Positions 34,910-46,359 of a stretch of 64,000 nucleotides of DNA are shown piece by piece. Within the stretch, counting starts at the first letter, position 1, and each line of letters starts with the position of its first letter. The DNA comes from Fen-1258 sp964449775 (lineage in GTDB: Bacteria; Bacteroidota; Ignavibacteria; Ignavibacteriales; Melioribacteraceae), in the NCBI GenBank assembly GCA_964449775.1, contig CAYVBQ010000010.1, forward strand, positions 44,217-108,216, read 5' to 3'. Under the pieces are notes generated by a model that saw only the letters and a list, made by a program, of their open reading frames with translations, had not been told where the DNA came from and did no database searches. The translations under genes and the position numbers were made by a program.

Positions 34910-36903
34910 TGGCAAGAAAGTACGTCCTCAAAAGAACTGCGCAGATTGAAGAGCACAAACCTATTGTTGACGAATCCCGCTTTCAAATAAATTATCGTGA
35001 GCAGCTAAACGCGGCTCAATACGAAGCCGTTAGCGCTGTAGATGGAGCGTTTCTAATTATCGCCGGTGCCGGAAGCGGAAAGACCAGGACTTTAGTTTAT
35101 CGTGTTGCACGTCTTACCGAATTAGGATACGATCCATTATCAATTTTGTTACTCACATTCACACGTAAAGCGGCTAAAGAAATGATGGATCGCGCGGCAA
35201 TTCTACTCGATAACCGCTGTTCAAAAATTAATGGCGGAACGTTTCATTCATTTGCCAATATTGTTCTACGCAAATATGCCAAAGCAGTTAATCTTGATAA
35301 TGGCTTCACCATACTTGATCAAGGTGACAGTGAAGATGTTATCAACTTAATACGCGGTCAACTCAATTTATCCCAGCATAAAAAAAGATTTCCAAACAAA
35401 ACTACTATTTTCAAAGTTCTAAGTTACAGTGCTAACACTGAACGGAAAGTCGAGGATATTTTGGAGGAGGAATATCCGCACTTTGCCGATTACACAGATA
35501 AAATATTAGACATTCAAAAAATCTATACATCCTACAAAAGAAAAAACAATCTGCTCGATTACGACGACTTGCTAATATTTCTCCGTGATTTTCTATTGGA
35601 GTTTGGACCGGCTGCAAAATCTTTTTTATCTACTATCAAATTTGTAATGGTTGATGAATATCAGGATACAAATAAGCTGCAAGCGGAAATTATACGCGGG
35701 CTTTCGCAAATTCATCAGAATATAATGGTAGTTGGTGACGACTCACAATCTATCTATTCATTTCGAGGTGCCAACTTCAAAAATATTATGGATTTTCCCA
35801 AACTATTCAATAATGTGAAAGTTATTACTTTGGAAGAGAATTACCGCAGTACTCAGGAGATTCTGAATTTTTCCAATCATATTATTGAGCACGCAATAGA
35901 AAAATATCCAAAACATCTTTTCACTCGAAAAATCGGCGGAGAGTTACCCGGGATTATTTCCGCCGCTAACGATAATATGCAGTCACGCTTCATTGTTGAA
36001 AGAATTTTAGAATTGAGAGAAGAAGGCGTCTCACTGGATGAAATCTCAATACTTTTCCGTTCATCATTTCATTCCTTCAATCTTGAGATCGAATTGAATA
36101 AGGCGAACATTCCTTATGTAAAATTCGGCGGAATGAAATTCATTGAAACGGCACACGTAAAGGATATGCTCGCCTTCTTGCGAATTGCTACTAATCCGTC
36201 AGATTATGTGAGCTGGTACCGTGTTCTACTTCTTCATGAAGGGATTGGACCCAAGAAAGCTCAAATGATTATGGATGAAATTGCGGCGAATAACCTTTCG
36301 ATCAAGGATAATCACGAAGCTGTTGTAAGTAAAAAATATAACAGTATGATTTTTAGTTTGTTTAATCTTCTACGCGATATACATATCAAGAACCAATTAC
36401 CTGCGGATAAAGCCGAACTAGTTTTCAAATACTATGAACCTTTATTCAAAGAAAAATATGATGACTGGAACAAACGTAAGAAGGATTTGGAAATATTTAT
36501 GAACCTGGCAGAAAATTATCGAAGTCTCGATAGTTTCCTTTCGGATATGGCTCTTGAACCTCCACGTGACAGTGTGGTTGATATAGAAGCGGAAGACAAA
36601 GAGGGAGAACACCTAACATTATCAACGATTCATTCTGCAAAAGGACTTGAATGGCATACAGTCTTTATTCTTCATGCGATTGAAGGATTCTTCCCTTCCT
36701 CACAATCGGTTGACAAATTAGAATCTCTCGAAGAAGAAAGACGCTTGATGTATGTTGCGTCAACACGCGCTAAACAAAACTTATATGTGTGTTACCCGAT
36801 GCATATATTCGATCGTCATCAAGGGATGACTTTTTCAAAACCTTCCCGGTTCATTGAAGACATAAATGAAGAGATGGCAGATCAGTGGTTGTTGGAAGAG
36901 TGA
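34909..36903 (+). CDS. UvrD/PcrA/Rep-type DNA helicase
   Basis: The 664-residue protein is a superfamily 1 helicase: Q motif LNAAQYEAV near 35, Walker A IAGAGSGKTRTLVYR near 50, Walker B MVDEYQDTN near 248, QSIYSFRGA, then HLTLSTIHSAKGLEWHTVF near 568 and the final VASTRAKQNLYV. It unwinds DNA 3' to 5' in repair or replication restart. It is shorter than classical UvrD (about 720) and lacks an evident C-terminal Tudor region. Its stop is part of the GAAGAGTGA repeat also seen at 18107. Confidence 0.9.
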   Translation: MARKYVLKRTAQIEEHKPIVDESRFQINYREQLNAAQYEAVSAVDGAFLIIAGAGSGKTRTLVYRVARLTELGYDPLSILLLTFTRKAAKEMMDRAAILLDNRCSKINGGTFHSFANIVLRKYAKAVNLDNGFTILDQGDSEDVINLIRGQLNLSQHKKRFPNKTTIFKVLSYSANTERKVEDILEEEYPHFADYTDKILDIQKIYTSYKRKNNLLDYDDLLIFLRDFLLEFGPAAKSFLSTIKFVMVDEYQDTNKLQAEIIRGLSQIHQNIMVVGDDSQSIYSFRGANFKNIMDFPKLFNNVKVITLEENYRSTQEILNFSNHIIEHAIEKYPKHLFTRKIGGELPGIISAANDNMQSRFIVERILELREEGVSLDEISILFRSSFHSFNLEIELNKANIPYVKFGGMKFIETAHVKDMLAFLRIATNPSDYVSWYRVLLLHEGIGPKKAQMIMDEIAANNLSIKDNHEAVVSKKYNSMIFSLFNLLRDIHIKNQLPADKAELVFKYYEPLFKEKYDDWNKRKKDLEIFMNLAENYRSLDSFLSDMALEPPRDSVVDIEAEDKEGEHLTLSTIHSAKGLEWHTVFILHAIEGFFPSSQSVDKLESLEEERRLMYVASTRAKQNLYVCYPMHIFDRHQGMTFSKPSRFIEDINEEMADQWLLEE

Positions 36904-36930
36904 CGAACGAAGAACGTAGAGTGTAGAATG
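36895..36930. repeat. GAAGAGTGA / GAACGAAGAACG repeat at helicase end
   Basis: The last codons of the helicase gene and the following bases read as the same repeat family found at 18107-18172 (GAAGAGTGACGAACGAAG, then GTAGAGTGTAGAATG). The stop codon falls within the repeat. No gene lies between 36904 and 37290; this stretch otherwise holds AT-rich sequence and an assembly gap. Confidence 0.65.
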
Positions 36931-37107
36931 ATTATTCTTAAATTGGCATCGTGAGTATTGTAATGAAGAAGCAATCCCCGTTTAAATAATATTAGTATGC
37001 TTAGTGTAGTTTATATTGAAAGAAGCAAAAGTGCTCGCAAAAAAAAAGACTGTATCTTTTTTGATTTTCAAATATTTCATTTAATTATTCAATCAACTAT
37101 CTTTGAA

Positions 37108-37207
37108 NNNNNNNNNNNNNNNNNNNNNNNNNNNNNNNNNNNNNNNNNNNNNNNNNNNNNNNNNNNNNNNNNNNNNNNNNNNNNNNNNNNNNNNNNNNNN
37201 NNNNNNN
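37108..37207. other. 100-N assembly gap with identical 55-bp flanks
   Basis: The 100 N are flanked by the same 55 bases on both sides (37053-37107 and 37208-37262). This is what happens when two contigs that end in the same assembly k-mer are scaffolded without merging. The true genome probably has one copy and no gap, or the second copy is real because this sequence is repeated again at 37617. Confidence 0.9.
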
Positions 37208-37228
37208 TATCTTTTTTGATTTTCAAAT

Positions 37229-37262
37229 ATTTCATTTAATTATTCAATCAACTATCTTTGAA
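37229..37262 (+). repeat. 34-bp promoter-like direct repeat, upstream copy
   Basis: These 34 bases end in CAACTATCTTTGAA and recur exactly at 37617-37650 before cdd. TATCTTTG fits the Bacteroidetes -7 promoter element TAnnTTTG. A -33 TTTG at correct spacing is not clear. The copies bracket an orphan antitoxin gene in direct orientation. A further copy at 37074-37107 may be an assembly duplicate. Confidence 0.7.
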
Positions 37263-37290
37263 GCAAACACAATGACATTTCATAAAAAGA

Positions 37291-37533
37291 ATGAAAAAGC
37301 AATCTATCAAAGCTAAAATGTTCGATCATAAATTCGACAAGGGTGAAGATATTTCAAAATATCTTGACTTATCAAAAGCTAATAGACCCGGGTTAAGAAA
37401 CGAGAAAATTAATATTTCTTTCCCTTCATGGATGATGAAATCAGTTGATAAAGAAGCAAAGAAACTTGGCGTTACAAGAGAATTTGTTATCAAACAATGG
37501 ATATCTGACAAAATAAAACAAGTTGCTGTATGA
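37291..37533 (+). CDS. Orphan CopG/BrnA-type antitoxin
   Basis: The 80-residue protein has the pattern of CopG/BrnA-like antitoxins: an N-terminal toxin-binding part (DKGEDISKYLDLSKAN), then a ribbon-helix-helix with NISFPSWMMKSVDKEAKKLG and VTREFVIKQWISDKI. A BrnT-type toxin gene would be expected directly upstream, but the preceding 380 bases contain only non-coding sequence and an assembly gap. The gene is bracketed by exact 34-base repeats, the downstream one forming the region before cdd. It may be a solitary repressor or the remaining half of a toxin-antitoxin module. Confidence 0.75.
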   Translation: MKKQSIKAKMFDHKFDKGEDISKYLDLSKANRPGLRNEKINISFPSWMMKSVDKEAKKLGVTREFVIKQWISDKIKQVAV

Positions 37534-37616
37534 TATTCATGTGTACCTCCTAACATCCCCTTTAATAATCATACATTACAACAGACTGTTCTCAATTAAA
37601 TCTTCATTAAAAATCA

Positions 37617-37650
37617 ATTTCATTTAATTATTCAATCAACTATCTTTGAA
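37617..37650 (+). repeat. 34-bp promoter-like direct repeat, cdd copy
   Basis: Exact copy of 37229-37262, ending 19 bases before the cdd start. If TATCTTTG is the -7 element, transcription would start a few bases downstream and give a very short leader for the cdd-tdk-transporter-punA operon. Confidence 0.65.
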
Positions 37651-37669
37651 ACAAATAATAATAGAGTAT

Positions 37670-38071
37670 ATGTACAACGCAAAAGATTTAGTTCAACAAG
37701 CCATCAATGCAAAATCCAGAGCAATGCCTACTTATTCTAATTTCCACGTTGGTGCTGCTTTACTAGCAAAGAGTGGAAATATTTATATCGGTGCGAACAT
37801 TGAAAATTCATCTTATGGATTGACAATATGTGCTGAGAGAACCGCCGCATTTAGTGCAATCATAGAAGGTGAACGGGAGTTTGAGGCAATTGCAATTGCC
37901 GGTGATTCCGACGAATATATCTCTCCTTGTGGCGCATGCCGGCAAGTACTTGTTGAATTGTGCGGAAAAGGTCTTCAAGTTTTTATGGTTAACGGTAAAG
38001 GGGAATTCAAACAAAACACAATTGATGAACTGATTCCATACTCATTTAGCAAGGAATTTTTGAAACCATGA
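37670..38071 (+). CDS. cdd: Cytidine deaminase
   Basis: The 133-residue enzyme deaminates cytidine and deoxycytidine. It has the zinc site CAERTAAF near residue 53 and PCGACRQVL near 86, and NFHVGAALLAKSGNIYIG-type substrate residues before them. The ATG at 37670 (MYNAKDLVQQA) fits the family start; the frame is open to a TTG at 37646. It overlaps tdk (ATGA) and heads a nucleoside salvage operon. Confidence 0.93.
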   Translation: MYNAKDLVQQAINAKSRAMPTYSNFHVGAALLAKSGNIYIGANIENSSYGLTICAERTAAFSAIIEGEREFEAIAIAGDSDEYISPCGACRQVLVELCGKGLQVFMVNGKGEFKQNTIDELIPYSFSKEFLKP

Positions 38072-38640
38072 TGGAATTTACTCCACACTCTACTCCCCAA
38101 AACACCGGTTGGATCGAAGTTGTTGCCGGATGCATGTTCAGCGGCAAAACAGAAGAATTAATTCGAAGACTTCGCAGAGCTAATATCGCACGTCTTAATG
38201 TAAAAATTTTCAAACCAAAGATTGATATTCGTTACTCAGAAAGTGAAATTGTTTCTCACAGTGATCAATCTTTACCTTCAATTCTTGTAAAGTCTCCAAA
38301 TGAAATTCTTGCTTTATCAGAAGAAGCTCAAGTTGTTGGAATTGATGAAGCACAATTTTTCAGTAACGATTTGGTAGATGTCTGCAACAAACTTGCTAAT
38401 CAAGGTAAACGGGTTATTGTTGCGGGACTCGATCAAGATTACCGCGGAATTCCATTTGAACCAATACCACAGCTTCTTGCAATTGCTGAATACATTACAA
38501 AAACATTAGCAATCTGTGTTGTATGCGGAAATCCCGCTGATAAGACTCAACGCAAAATAGTTTCTACAGAACGAGTACTTGTAGGCGCTTCAGACAGTTA
38601 TGAAGCTCGCTGCAGAAAATGTCATTACATTCCCGAATAA
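38068..38640 (+). CDS. tdk: Thymidine kinase
   Basis: The 190-residue protein has the type II thymidine kinase P-loop GCMFSGKTEELIRRLRR near residue 17, the Walker B-like VVGIDEAQFF near 89, and four zinc cysteines in CVVCG and CRKCHY at the C-terminus. It phosphorylates thymidine with ATP. It overlaps cdd and precedes the nucleoside transporter by 12 bases, in keeping with uptake and salvage. Confidence 0.95.
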   Translation: MMEFTPHSTPQNTGWIEVVAGCMFSGKTEELIRRLRRANIARLNVKIFKPKIDIRYSESEIVSHSDQSLPSILVKSPNEILALSEEAQVVGIDEAQFFSNDLVDVCNKLANQGKRVIVAGLDQDYRGIPFEPIPQLLAIAEYITKTLAICVVCGNPADKTQRKIVSTERVLVGASDSYEARCRKCHYIPE

Positions 38641-38652
38641 AGCGAGGACTAA

Positions 38653-40005
38653 ATGGATTTTTTTATTTCCTTTCTCAGAGGTGCTGGCGGTATAATTCTT
38701 CTGCTTGGAATAGCATTTTTATTTTCCAACAATAAAAGAAAAATTAATTGGCGGCTTGTTACAACTGGAATTACAATTCAAATTCTCTTTGCAATCTTTA
38801 TAATCCACAGCGAAACATTACGTCATTGGTTCTTCCCTCTTGGTTGGCCAAAAGACATGGTTAATTGGTTGGGAACTGCAATAGTTAGTTTACTCGGATT
38901 CACTATGGAGGGATCTAAATTTGTTTTTGGTAATCTGGCAAATAGTTATGGTACAGATAGTCTCGGATTCTTTTTTGCTTTTCAAGTTTTACCTACAATC
39001 ATTTTCGTTTCATGTTTAACATCAGTCTTGTACTACCTCGGAATACTGCAACTTGTTGTTAAAGGTATGGCATGGGTTATGGCAAAGTTGATGGGGACAA
39101 GCGGTGCTGAATCTCTTTCCAACACCGCGAACATTTTCGTCGGGCAAACTGAAGCTCCCCTTCTAATAAGACCATACATTGAAAAAATGACAAAGTCGGA
39201 AATCTTAACAATCATGATTGGCGGAATGGCAACGGTTGCCGGCGGAGTTATGGCAAGTTATATACAAATGTTGGGACAAGCATTTGCCGAGGTGTATAAA
39301 ATAAGTATTCAAGAAGCGCAGATTAAATTTGCTATACAACTTCTTGCTGCAAGTGCCATGGCTGCGCCCGCATCTATTGTGATTGCTAAAATTCTTTATC
39401 CGGAAACTGAAGAACCTGTAACAAGAGGCAAAGTAAAATTAGAAGTAGAGAAGAATGCGTCCAACGTTATTGAGGCGGCTGCAACCGGCGCCGGCGATGG
39501 CTTACACTTAGCATTAAATGTTGCGGGGATGCTTCTTGCATTTATCGCTTTGATTGCATTAGTGAATTATTTGTTCACAAGCTTTGGCGATCTGGTAGGT
39601 ATTAACAATTATTTGAAAGCTGCTTTCGGCGCGCCTCTTTCATTGCAATTGATTTTTGGAATTGTTTTACGTTACCTCGCAGTGGGTATTGGCGTTCCAT
39701 GGAATGATGCTTTTCATTTTGGAAGTCTGATAGGTACAAAAGTTGTTTTGAATGAGTTCGTTGCTTATTTCGAATTAACTACAATAATTAAAGCTGGAGG
39801 AATGAGCGCAAAAGGAATGATGATGGCAACCTACGCTTTGTGCGGGTTTGCTAATTTCTCTTCCATCGCAATTCAAATTGGTGGTATTGGACCTTTAGCT
39901 CCTTCAAGAAAAAAAGATATTGCCGCATTAGGATTAAAAGCCGTTCTCGGCGGAACTCTTGCAACTTTAATGACAGCAACTTTAGCAGGGATACTTGTAC
40001 AATGA
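38653..40005 (+). CDS. Concentrative nucleoside transporter (CNT/NupC family)
   Basis: The 450-residue membrane protein carries the CNT signatures: FVGQTEAPLLIRPYI near residue 169 and GGMATVAGGVMASYI near 193, followed by AAPASIVIAKIL and GIGVPWNDA. These form the nucleoside and cation binding sites. It imports nucleosides with Na+ or H+. It lies between tdk and the purine nucleoside phosphorylase gene in an operon for nucleoside use. Confidence 0.94.
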   Translation: MDFFISFLRGAGGIILLLGIAFLFSNNKRKINWRLVTTGITIQILFAIFIIHSETLRHWFFPLGWPKDMVNWLGTAIVSLLGFTMEGSKFVFGNLANSYGTDSLGFFFAFQVLPTIIFVSCLTSVLYYLGILQLVVKGMAWVMAKLMGTSGAESLSNTANIFVGQTEAPLLIRPYIEKMTKSEILTIMIGGMATVAGGVMASYIQMLGQAFAEVYKISIQEAQIKFAIQLLAASAMAAPASIVIAKILYPETEEPVTRGKVKLEVEKNASNVIEAAATGAGDGLHLALNVAGMLLAFIALIALVNYLFTSFGDLVGINNYLKAAFGAPLSLQLIFGIVLRYLAVGIGVPWNDAFHFGSLIGTKVVLNEFVAYFELTTIIKAGGMSAKGMMMATYALCGFANFSSIAIQIGGIGPLAPSRKKDIAALGLKAVLGGTLATLMTATLAGILVQ

Positions 40006-40823
40006 TAAACATGAATGCTCAATATCTTGATACACTTGAAGCAGTTGCAAAACAAATTCCTTTCGAACCTGAAATCTGTATCGTTCTCGGCAGCGGCTTG
40101 GGAGACTTTGCTGAGAAAGTTGAGACGGTAAAATCAATTTCAACTTCTTCCCTGCCCAATTATCCAAGATCAACTGTTCAAGGTCATCAAGGGTATCTTC
40201 ACTTTTCAAAGTATCGGAATAAAAATCTACTAATAGTTCAGGGTAGAATTCATTTTTACGAAGGATATACTTTATCTCAATGTTTACTTCCGGTTCACAT
40301 TGCATCAAAATTGAATTGTTCGAAAATAATTTTGACAAATGCCGCCGGTGGAGTAAATCCTAATTTTAAACCCGGCGATTTAATGTTAGCAACATCCCTC
40401 AACGGAGTCAATATAAAAAAAGAATTAACAGATCTGATGGGTTTAGCTAATCTATCACAAAAAAATTCTTTTCTCGATTTTCCATCTAAAGAGTTAAACG
40501 ATAAAATTTTATCTGCAGCACTTGAAGAGAAGATCACTTTGCGTCAAGGTGTCTATTGGCTTACCAAGGGACCCAGCTATGAAACACCCGCCGAGATAAA
40601 AATGGTTAGGAAATTCGGCGGTGATGCCGTTGGAATGTCAACTGTTCATGAAGCGATATATGCGCAATCAATCGGAATGAAAGTTTCATCCATTTCTTGT
40701 ATAACAAACTATGCCGCCGGTCTTTCCGATCAGAAACTATCTCATGCAGAGGTAATGGAGACGGCAGAGCTGTCTAAAAAAGATTTTGAACGTCTTGTAA
40801 AGAAATCAATCGTGTTGTTATAA
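40002..40823 (+). CDS. Purine-nucleoside phosphorylase
   Basis: The 273-residue protein is the trimeric, high-molecular-weight PNP type: IVLGSGLGDFAEKV near residue 27, then QGHQGYLHF, VQGRIHFYEGY, LTNAAGGVNP, and KGPSYETPAEI with GGDAVGMSTVHEAI. It splits purine nucleosides into base and ribose-1-phosphate. Its ATG overlaps the transporter stop. The stop is followed at once by a palindromic element. Confidence 0.93.
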   Translation: MINMNAQYLDTLEAVAKQIPFEPEICIVLGSGLGDFAEKVETVKSISTSSLPNYPRSTVQGHQGYLHFSKYRNKNLLIVQGRIHFYEGYTLSQCLLPVHIASKLNCSKIILTNAAGGVNPNFKPGDLMLATSLNGVNIKKELTDLMGLANLSQKNSFLDFPSKELNDKILSAALEEKITLRQGVYWLTKGPSYETPAEIKMVRKFGGDAVGMSTVHEAIYAQSIGMKVSSISCITNYAAGLSDQKLSHAEVMETAELSKKDFERLVKKSIVLL

Positions 40824-40979
40824 CTCACCTTACGCAAAGTATTGTAATTGTCATATTGAGCATATTCACTTCGTTCAATGTAAACTCCGCTAAATATCTC
40901 AAAACAGTTTGAAATCGAGGTGTCGAGATTCTTCACTCCACTGCGTTTCGTTCAGAATGACAATTTTGTGTAAGGTGAG
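40824..40979. repeat. Inverted-repeat (MITE-like) element between convergent genes
   Basis: CTCACCTTAC (40824-40833) and GTAAGGTGAG (40970-40979) are exact inverted ends, and further in AATTGTCAT faces ATGACAATT. The element fills the whole space between the stop of punA and the stop of rsmE. Inner sequence (GAGATTCTTCACTCC, TTCAGAATGAC) is shared with the element at 25832. It has no coding capacity and may act as a bidirectional terminator. Confidence 0.8.
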
Positions 40980-40980
40980 G

Positions 40981-41706
40981 TTATAAGATATTTGCAGCTA
41001 ATATAGACGCAGCAGCAACAATGGCAGTTTCACTTCGTAAACGGTTTTCAGTTAATCTTAGTGTTCGCTCTTCGTTCAACACTCTGCACTCTTCGTTCGT
41101 AAACCCACCTTCCGGACCAAAGATGAAAAAGCAATTGAGAATTGAGAATTGAGAATTGAGAGTTGGAAGAAACGATTGAAATGTTTGTTCCGCGTTTTGA
41201 TCGAAAAGAATTTTTGTGCCGTCCAATTTTACTATTTCGTTAATTGATTTTACATATTGGATTTTCGGAAGCCATGCGCGTAATGATTGCTTCATAGCGG
41301 CAAGTAATATTTTTCCCCATCGCTCAATCTTTTCTCCTTTTGCTACTGTGCGTTGCGAATCAAAAACAATGAAGTTTGTAATTCCCAATTCAACAGATTT
41401 TTCGAGAGCAAACTCAAACCTATCGGCGCTTCTTAATCTTGGTACACAAAACCAGATATTCGAAAACTTATTATCATACTTCGTTGATTCAGCAATGGCT
41501 GCAACTACTTTATTTTTCTCAATCACAGAAATAGTTGATTTATGAATTGTTCCTTTACCATCCGTAACGTAAAGAATATCATCAATTTTATGGCGCATCA
41601 CGTTAGTGATATGATGACATTCTTCACCTTCAATTGAAATTAAATTTCCAACTGACGGTTGATTGGTGTAATATAATTCAACTTCAGAAAGAAAAGCCGG
41701 TGCCAA
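40981..41706 (-). CDS. rsmE: 16S rRNA (uracil(1498)-N3)-methyltransferase
   Basis: The 241-residue SPOUT methyltransferase has EEECHHI-type N-terminal HHITNVMRHKIDDIL, the middle QSLRAWLPKIQ segment and the SAM knot FIFGPEGGFTNEE followed by RLTENRLRSETAIVAA. It methylates U1498 of 16S rRNA. No ATG fits; a TTG at 41706 with GAGGAG nine bases before it is used, overlapping the Omp85 gene by 23 bases. Two stretches are odd: residues near 183-192 are encoded by a 7-base tandem repeat (41133-41160), and those near 205-214 by sequence of the GAACGAAGAG repeat family. The frame stays open through both. Confidence 0.9.
   Translation of the reverse strand: MAPAFLSEVELYYTNQPSVGNLISIEGEECHHITNVMRHKIDDILYVTDGKGTIHKSTISVIEKNKVVAAIAESTKYDNKFSNIWFCVPRLRSADRFEFALEKSVELGITNFIVFDSQRTVAKGEKIERWGKILLAAMKQSLRAWLPKIQYVKSINEIVKLDGTKILFDQNAEQTFQSFLPTLNSQFSILNCFFIFGPEGGFTNEECRVLNEERTLRLTENRLRSETAIVAAASILAANIL
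41133..41160. repeat. 7-bp tandem repeat (AATTGAG x4) inside rsmE
   Basis: Four exact AATTGAG units lie within the rsmE reading frame, just before the codons of the SAM-binding GPEGG motif. Seven is not a multiple of three, so gain or loss of one unit would shift the frame and remove the catalytic knot. Confidence 0.9.
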
Positions 41707-43036
41707 TTGTAAATTCTCCTCGCCCTAACTCATTGAGAGCATATTCAAAACGAATAGCGTTGTATGGTAAAAACAAAAACGTGATTCCGAATCCATATCC
41801 GGAATAAAAATGACTTAGTGAAAATGAATCGCTATCGTTAAATGTATCACCTGCATCTATAAAGCCGCTCAGATAAATTCCTATTCGAGCGGAAGTTAAA
41901 CTCTCCGGCAATAGCGGCAGTTTGAAACTCACGTTCCAATCTTTCACAACCGGATAACTCAATTCTAATGAGGTTAGTAAATATCCTTTCCCCTCTCGAA
42001 TATCATTATAATGCCCGCGCACTCGCTCGCCGTATCCAAGATAAGAGTAGTCATAGAATGGAACAAGTTTACCGAATGTTCTACGATAAACAAAACGCCA
42101 TTTACCGCTAATCTGCTCGAATAGTTTTCTGTAGCCACGAAAATCAATTTCAAAATCGTTATAGCTGATATTGTTAATTCCAAATCCTTTATGACTGAAA
42201 TTTAGAAATGTATACAACCCATTCTCCGAATACTGTTTTAAGTCACGGGAATCATAGAGATAACTAATCCCTCCATACATTAAACGATCAATTCTTTCAC
42301 CCGATGCGGTAATACCTTTCTTAGAGAATGGCGATTCTATATAATTAAACCCAATTGAGAGGAAAGTAATATTAAACTGATTTATACGTTTACTAAATGA
42401 TATTGTTTGAGAAAAGATTTTATATTGGAATTCGTCCCCGATAATATTTTCAGCAGCTTTACTCCTATTATTTATTTTTGAGTAGGCGATACCGAATGTA
42501 AATCCGATATCGTTCCCAAAAAAAAGTGCGGGATTGTCATAATAGATTGAGTAGCTTGGATCGTAGCCAAAACCAACCTTCGCACGCAGCGTTTCATTTC
42601 TTCCTCGAAAATTTTTGTATAATATATTGAATCCATATGTAACTCTTTTAAGATCATCGTTTTCTGCTCGTACAAAAGGAAGCGGGTATATATACCAGCT
42701 TTCGGAGAGATGAATCTCAAGTATTGTCTTATTCTGATCATTACCTATGATAAACTCAACACGATTGAACAAGCTTAGACTATACACCCGCTCACGGTTG
42801 AATCGTAATATTTTTCCTGTAACTGTTTCCCCAACTTTAAATGTTAACTCGCGGAGAATAATAAAATCTTCTGTTCTGTCGTTGCCGGAAATCTTGATTG
42901 AATCAATTCTTATTGATTCAGTATCATTCACCAAAAGTGAATCCGGTTCTTCTGCAAGTATATTCCGGTTATGAAGAGATACAATAAGGAAAACAATGAT
43001 ATAGAGATTATATTTTAGGGAATAAATTTTATTCAT
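41684..43036 (-). CDS. Omp85/BamA-family outer-membrane protein with POTRA domain
   Basis: The 450-residue protein has a signal peptide (LYIIVFLIVSLHNRNILAEE), one POTRA-like domain (residues 40-110: IDSIKISGNDRTEDFIILREL, FNRERVYSLSLFNRVEF) and a C-terminal beta-barrel ending in RGEFTIGTGFSF with the expected terminal phenylalanine. It is shorter than BamA, which has five POTRA domains, so it is more like the small surface-antigen or TamA-like group. A role in outer-membrane protein or lipid transport is inferred. It overlaps rsmE and follows a CoA-binding protein gene by 12 bases. Confidence 0.85.
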   Translation of the reverse strand: MNKIYSLKYNLYIIVFLIVSLHNRNILAEEPDSLLVNDTESIRIDSIKISGNDRTEDFIILRELTFKVGETVTGKILRFNRERVYSLSLFNRVEFIIGNDQNKTILEIHLSESWYIYPLPFVRAENDDLKRVTYGFNILYKNFRGRNETLRAKVGFGYDPSYSIYYDNPALFFGNDIGFTFGIAYSKINNRSKAAENIIGDEFQYKIFSQTISFSKRINQFNITFLSIGFNYIESPFSKKGITASGERIDRLMYGGISYLYDSRDLKQYSENGLYTFLNFSHKGFGINNISYNDFEIDFRGYRKLFEQISGKWRFVYRRTFGKLVPFYDYSYLGYGERVRGHYNDIREGKGYLLTSLELSYPVVKDWNVSFKLPLLPESLTSARIGIYLSGFIDAGDTFNDSDSFSLSHFYSGYGFGITFLFLPYNAIRFEYALNELGRGEFTIGTGFSF

Positions 43037-43048
43037 TAGGTGAGATAG

Positions 43049-43467
43049 TTAATTACTAAAAGCTTTACACAAATTGTAATATACTGCAATACATTTGTCT
43101 TGAATTGTATAAATCCCTTTCTCAATAATAGGTTTAACTGCCGCATCATTTCTAATTCCCTGCTGAAGCCAAAGGGTTTTAGGAGTTTTAAGAAGTAGAT
43201 CATCAATTATGTCGGGGATTGTTTCTGACCGGCGGAATACATCAACAATATCTATGTCAAATGGAATAGCGGCGAGATTTGGATAAACATCGATTTCACC
43301 GGCTTTTTGAATCATAGGATTTACACCAACAACTTTGTATCCTTTGCTGACGAGTAATTCTGCAATCTGTCTACTCGTTCTATCCGGATTATCAGATAAT
43401 CCAACAACAGCAATAGTTTTTGCTTCAGAAAGTTTCCGGCAGATCTCTTTCATTTCTTTTTCATCGT

Positions 43468-43471
<4 letters not shown>
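43049..43471 (-). CDS. CoA-binding domain protein (YccU-like)
   Basis: The 140-residue protein is a stand-alone Rossmann CoA-binding domain: IAVVGLSDNPDRTSRQIAE near residue 17, GYKVVGVNPM, then VDVFRRSETIPDI and LWLQQGIRNDAA. The motif set matches the YccU group of small CoA-binding proteins of uncertain function. It overlaps the gcvP stop by 4 bases and is probably co-transcribed with it. Confidence 0.9.

Positions 43472-46359
<2,888 letters not shown>

Noticed and set aside
36997..37239. Open frame across the first N gap
   Set aside because: It runs through 100 N and into the duplicated flank, has low-complexity composition and no ribosome binding site; it is an artefact of the gap.
39982..40338. 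118-codon minus-strand frame at the transporter/punA junction
   Set aside because: It is antisense to two well-supported genes.
41133..41160. Possible pseudogene break in rsmE at the tandem repeat
   Set aside because: The frame stays open and the SAM knot GPEGG and the downstream conserved residues follow in frame, so the gene is intact as sequenced.
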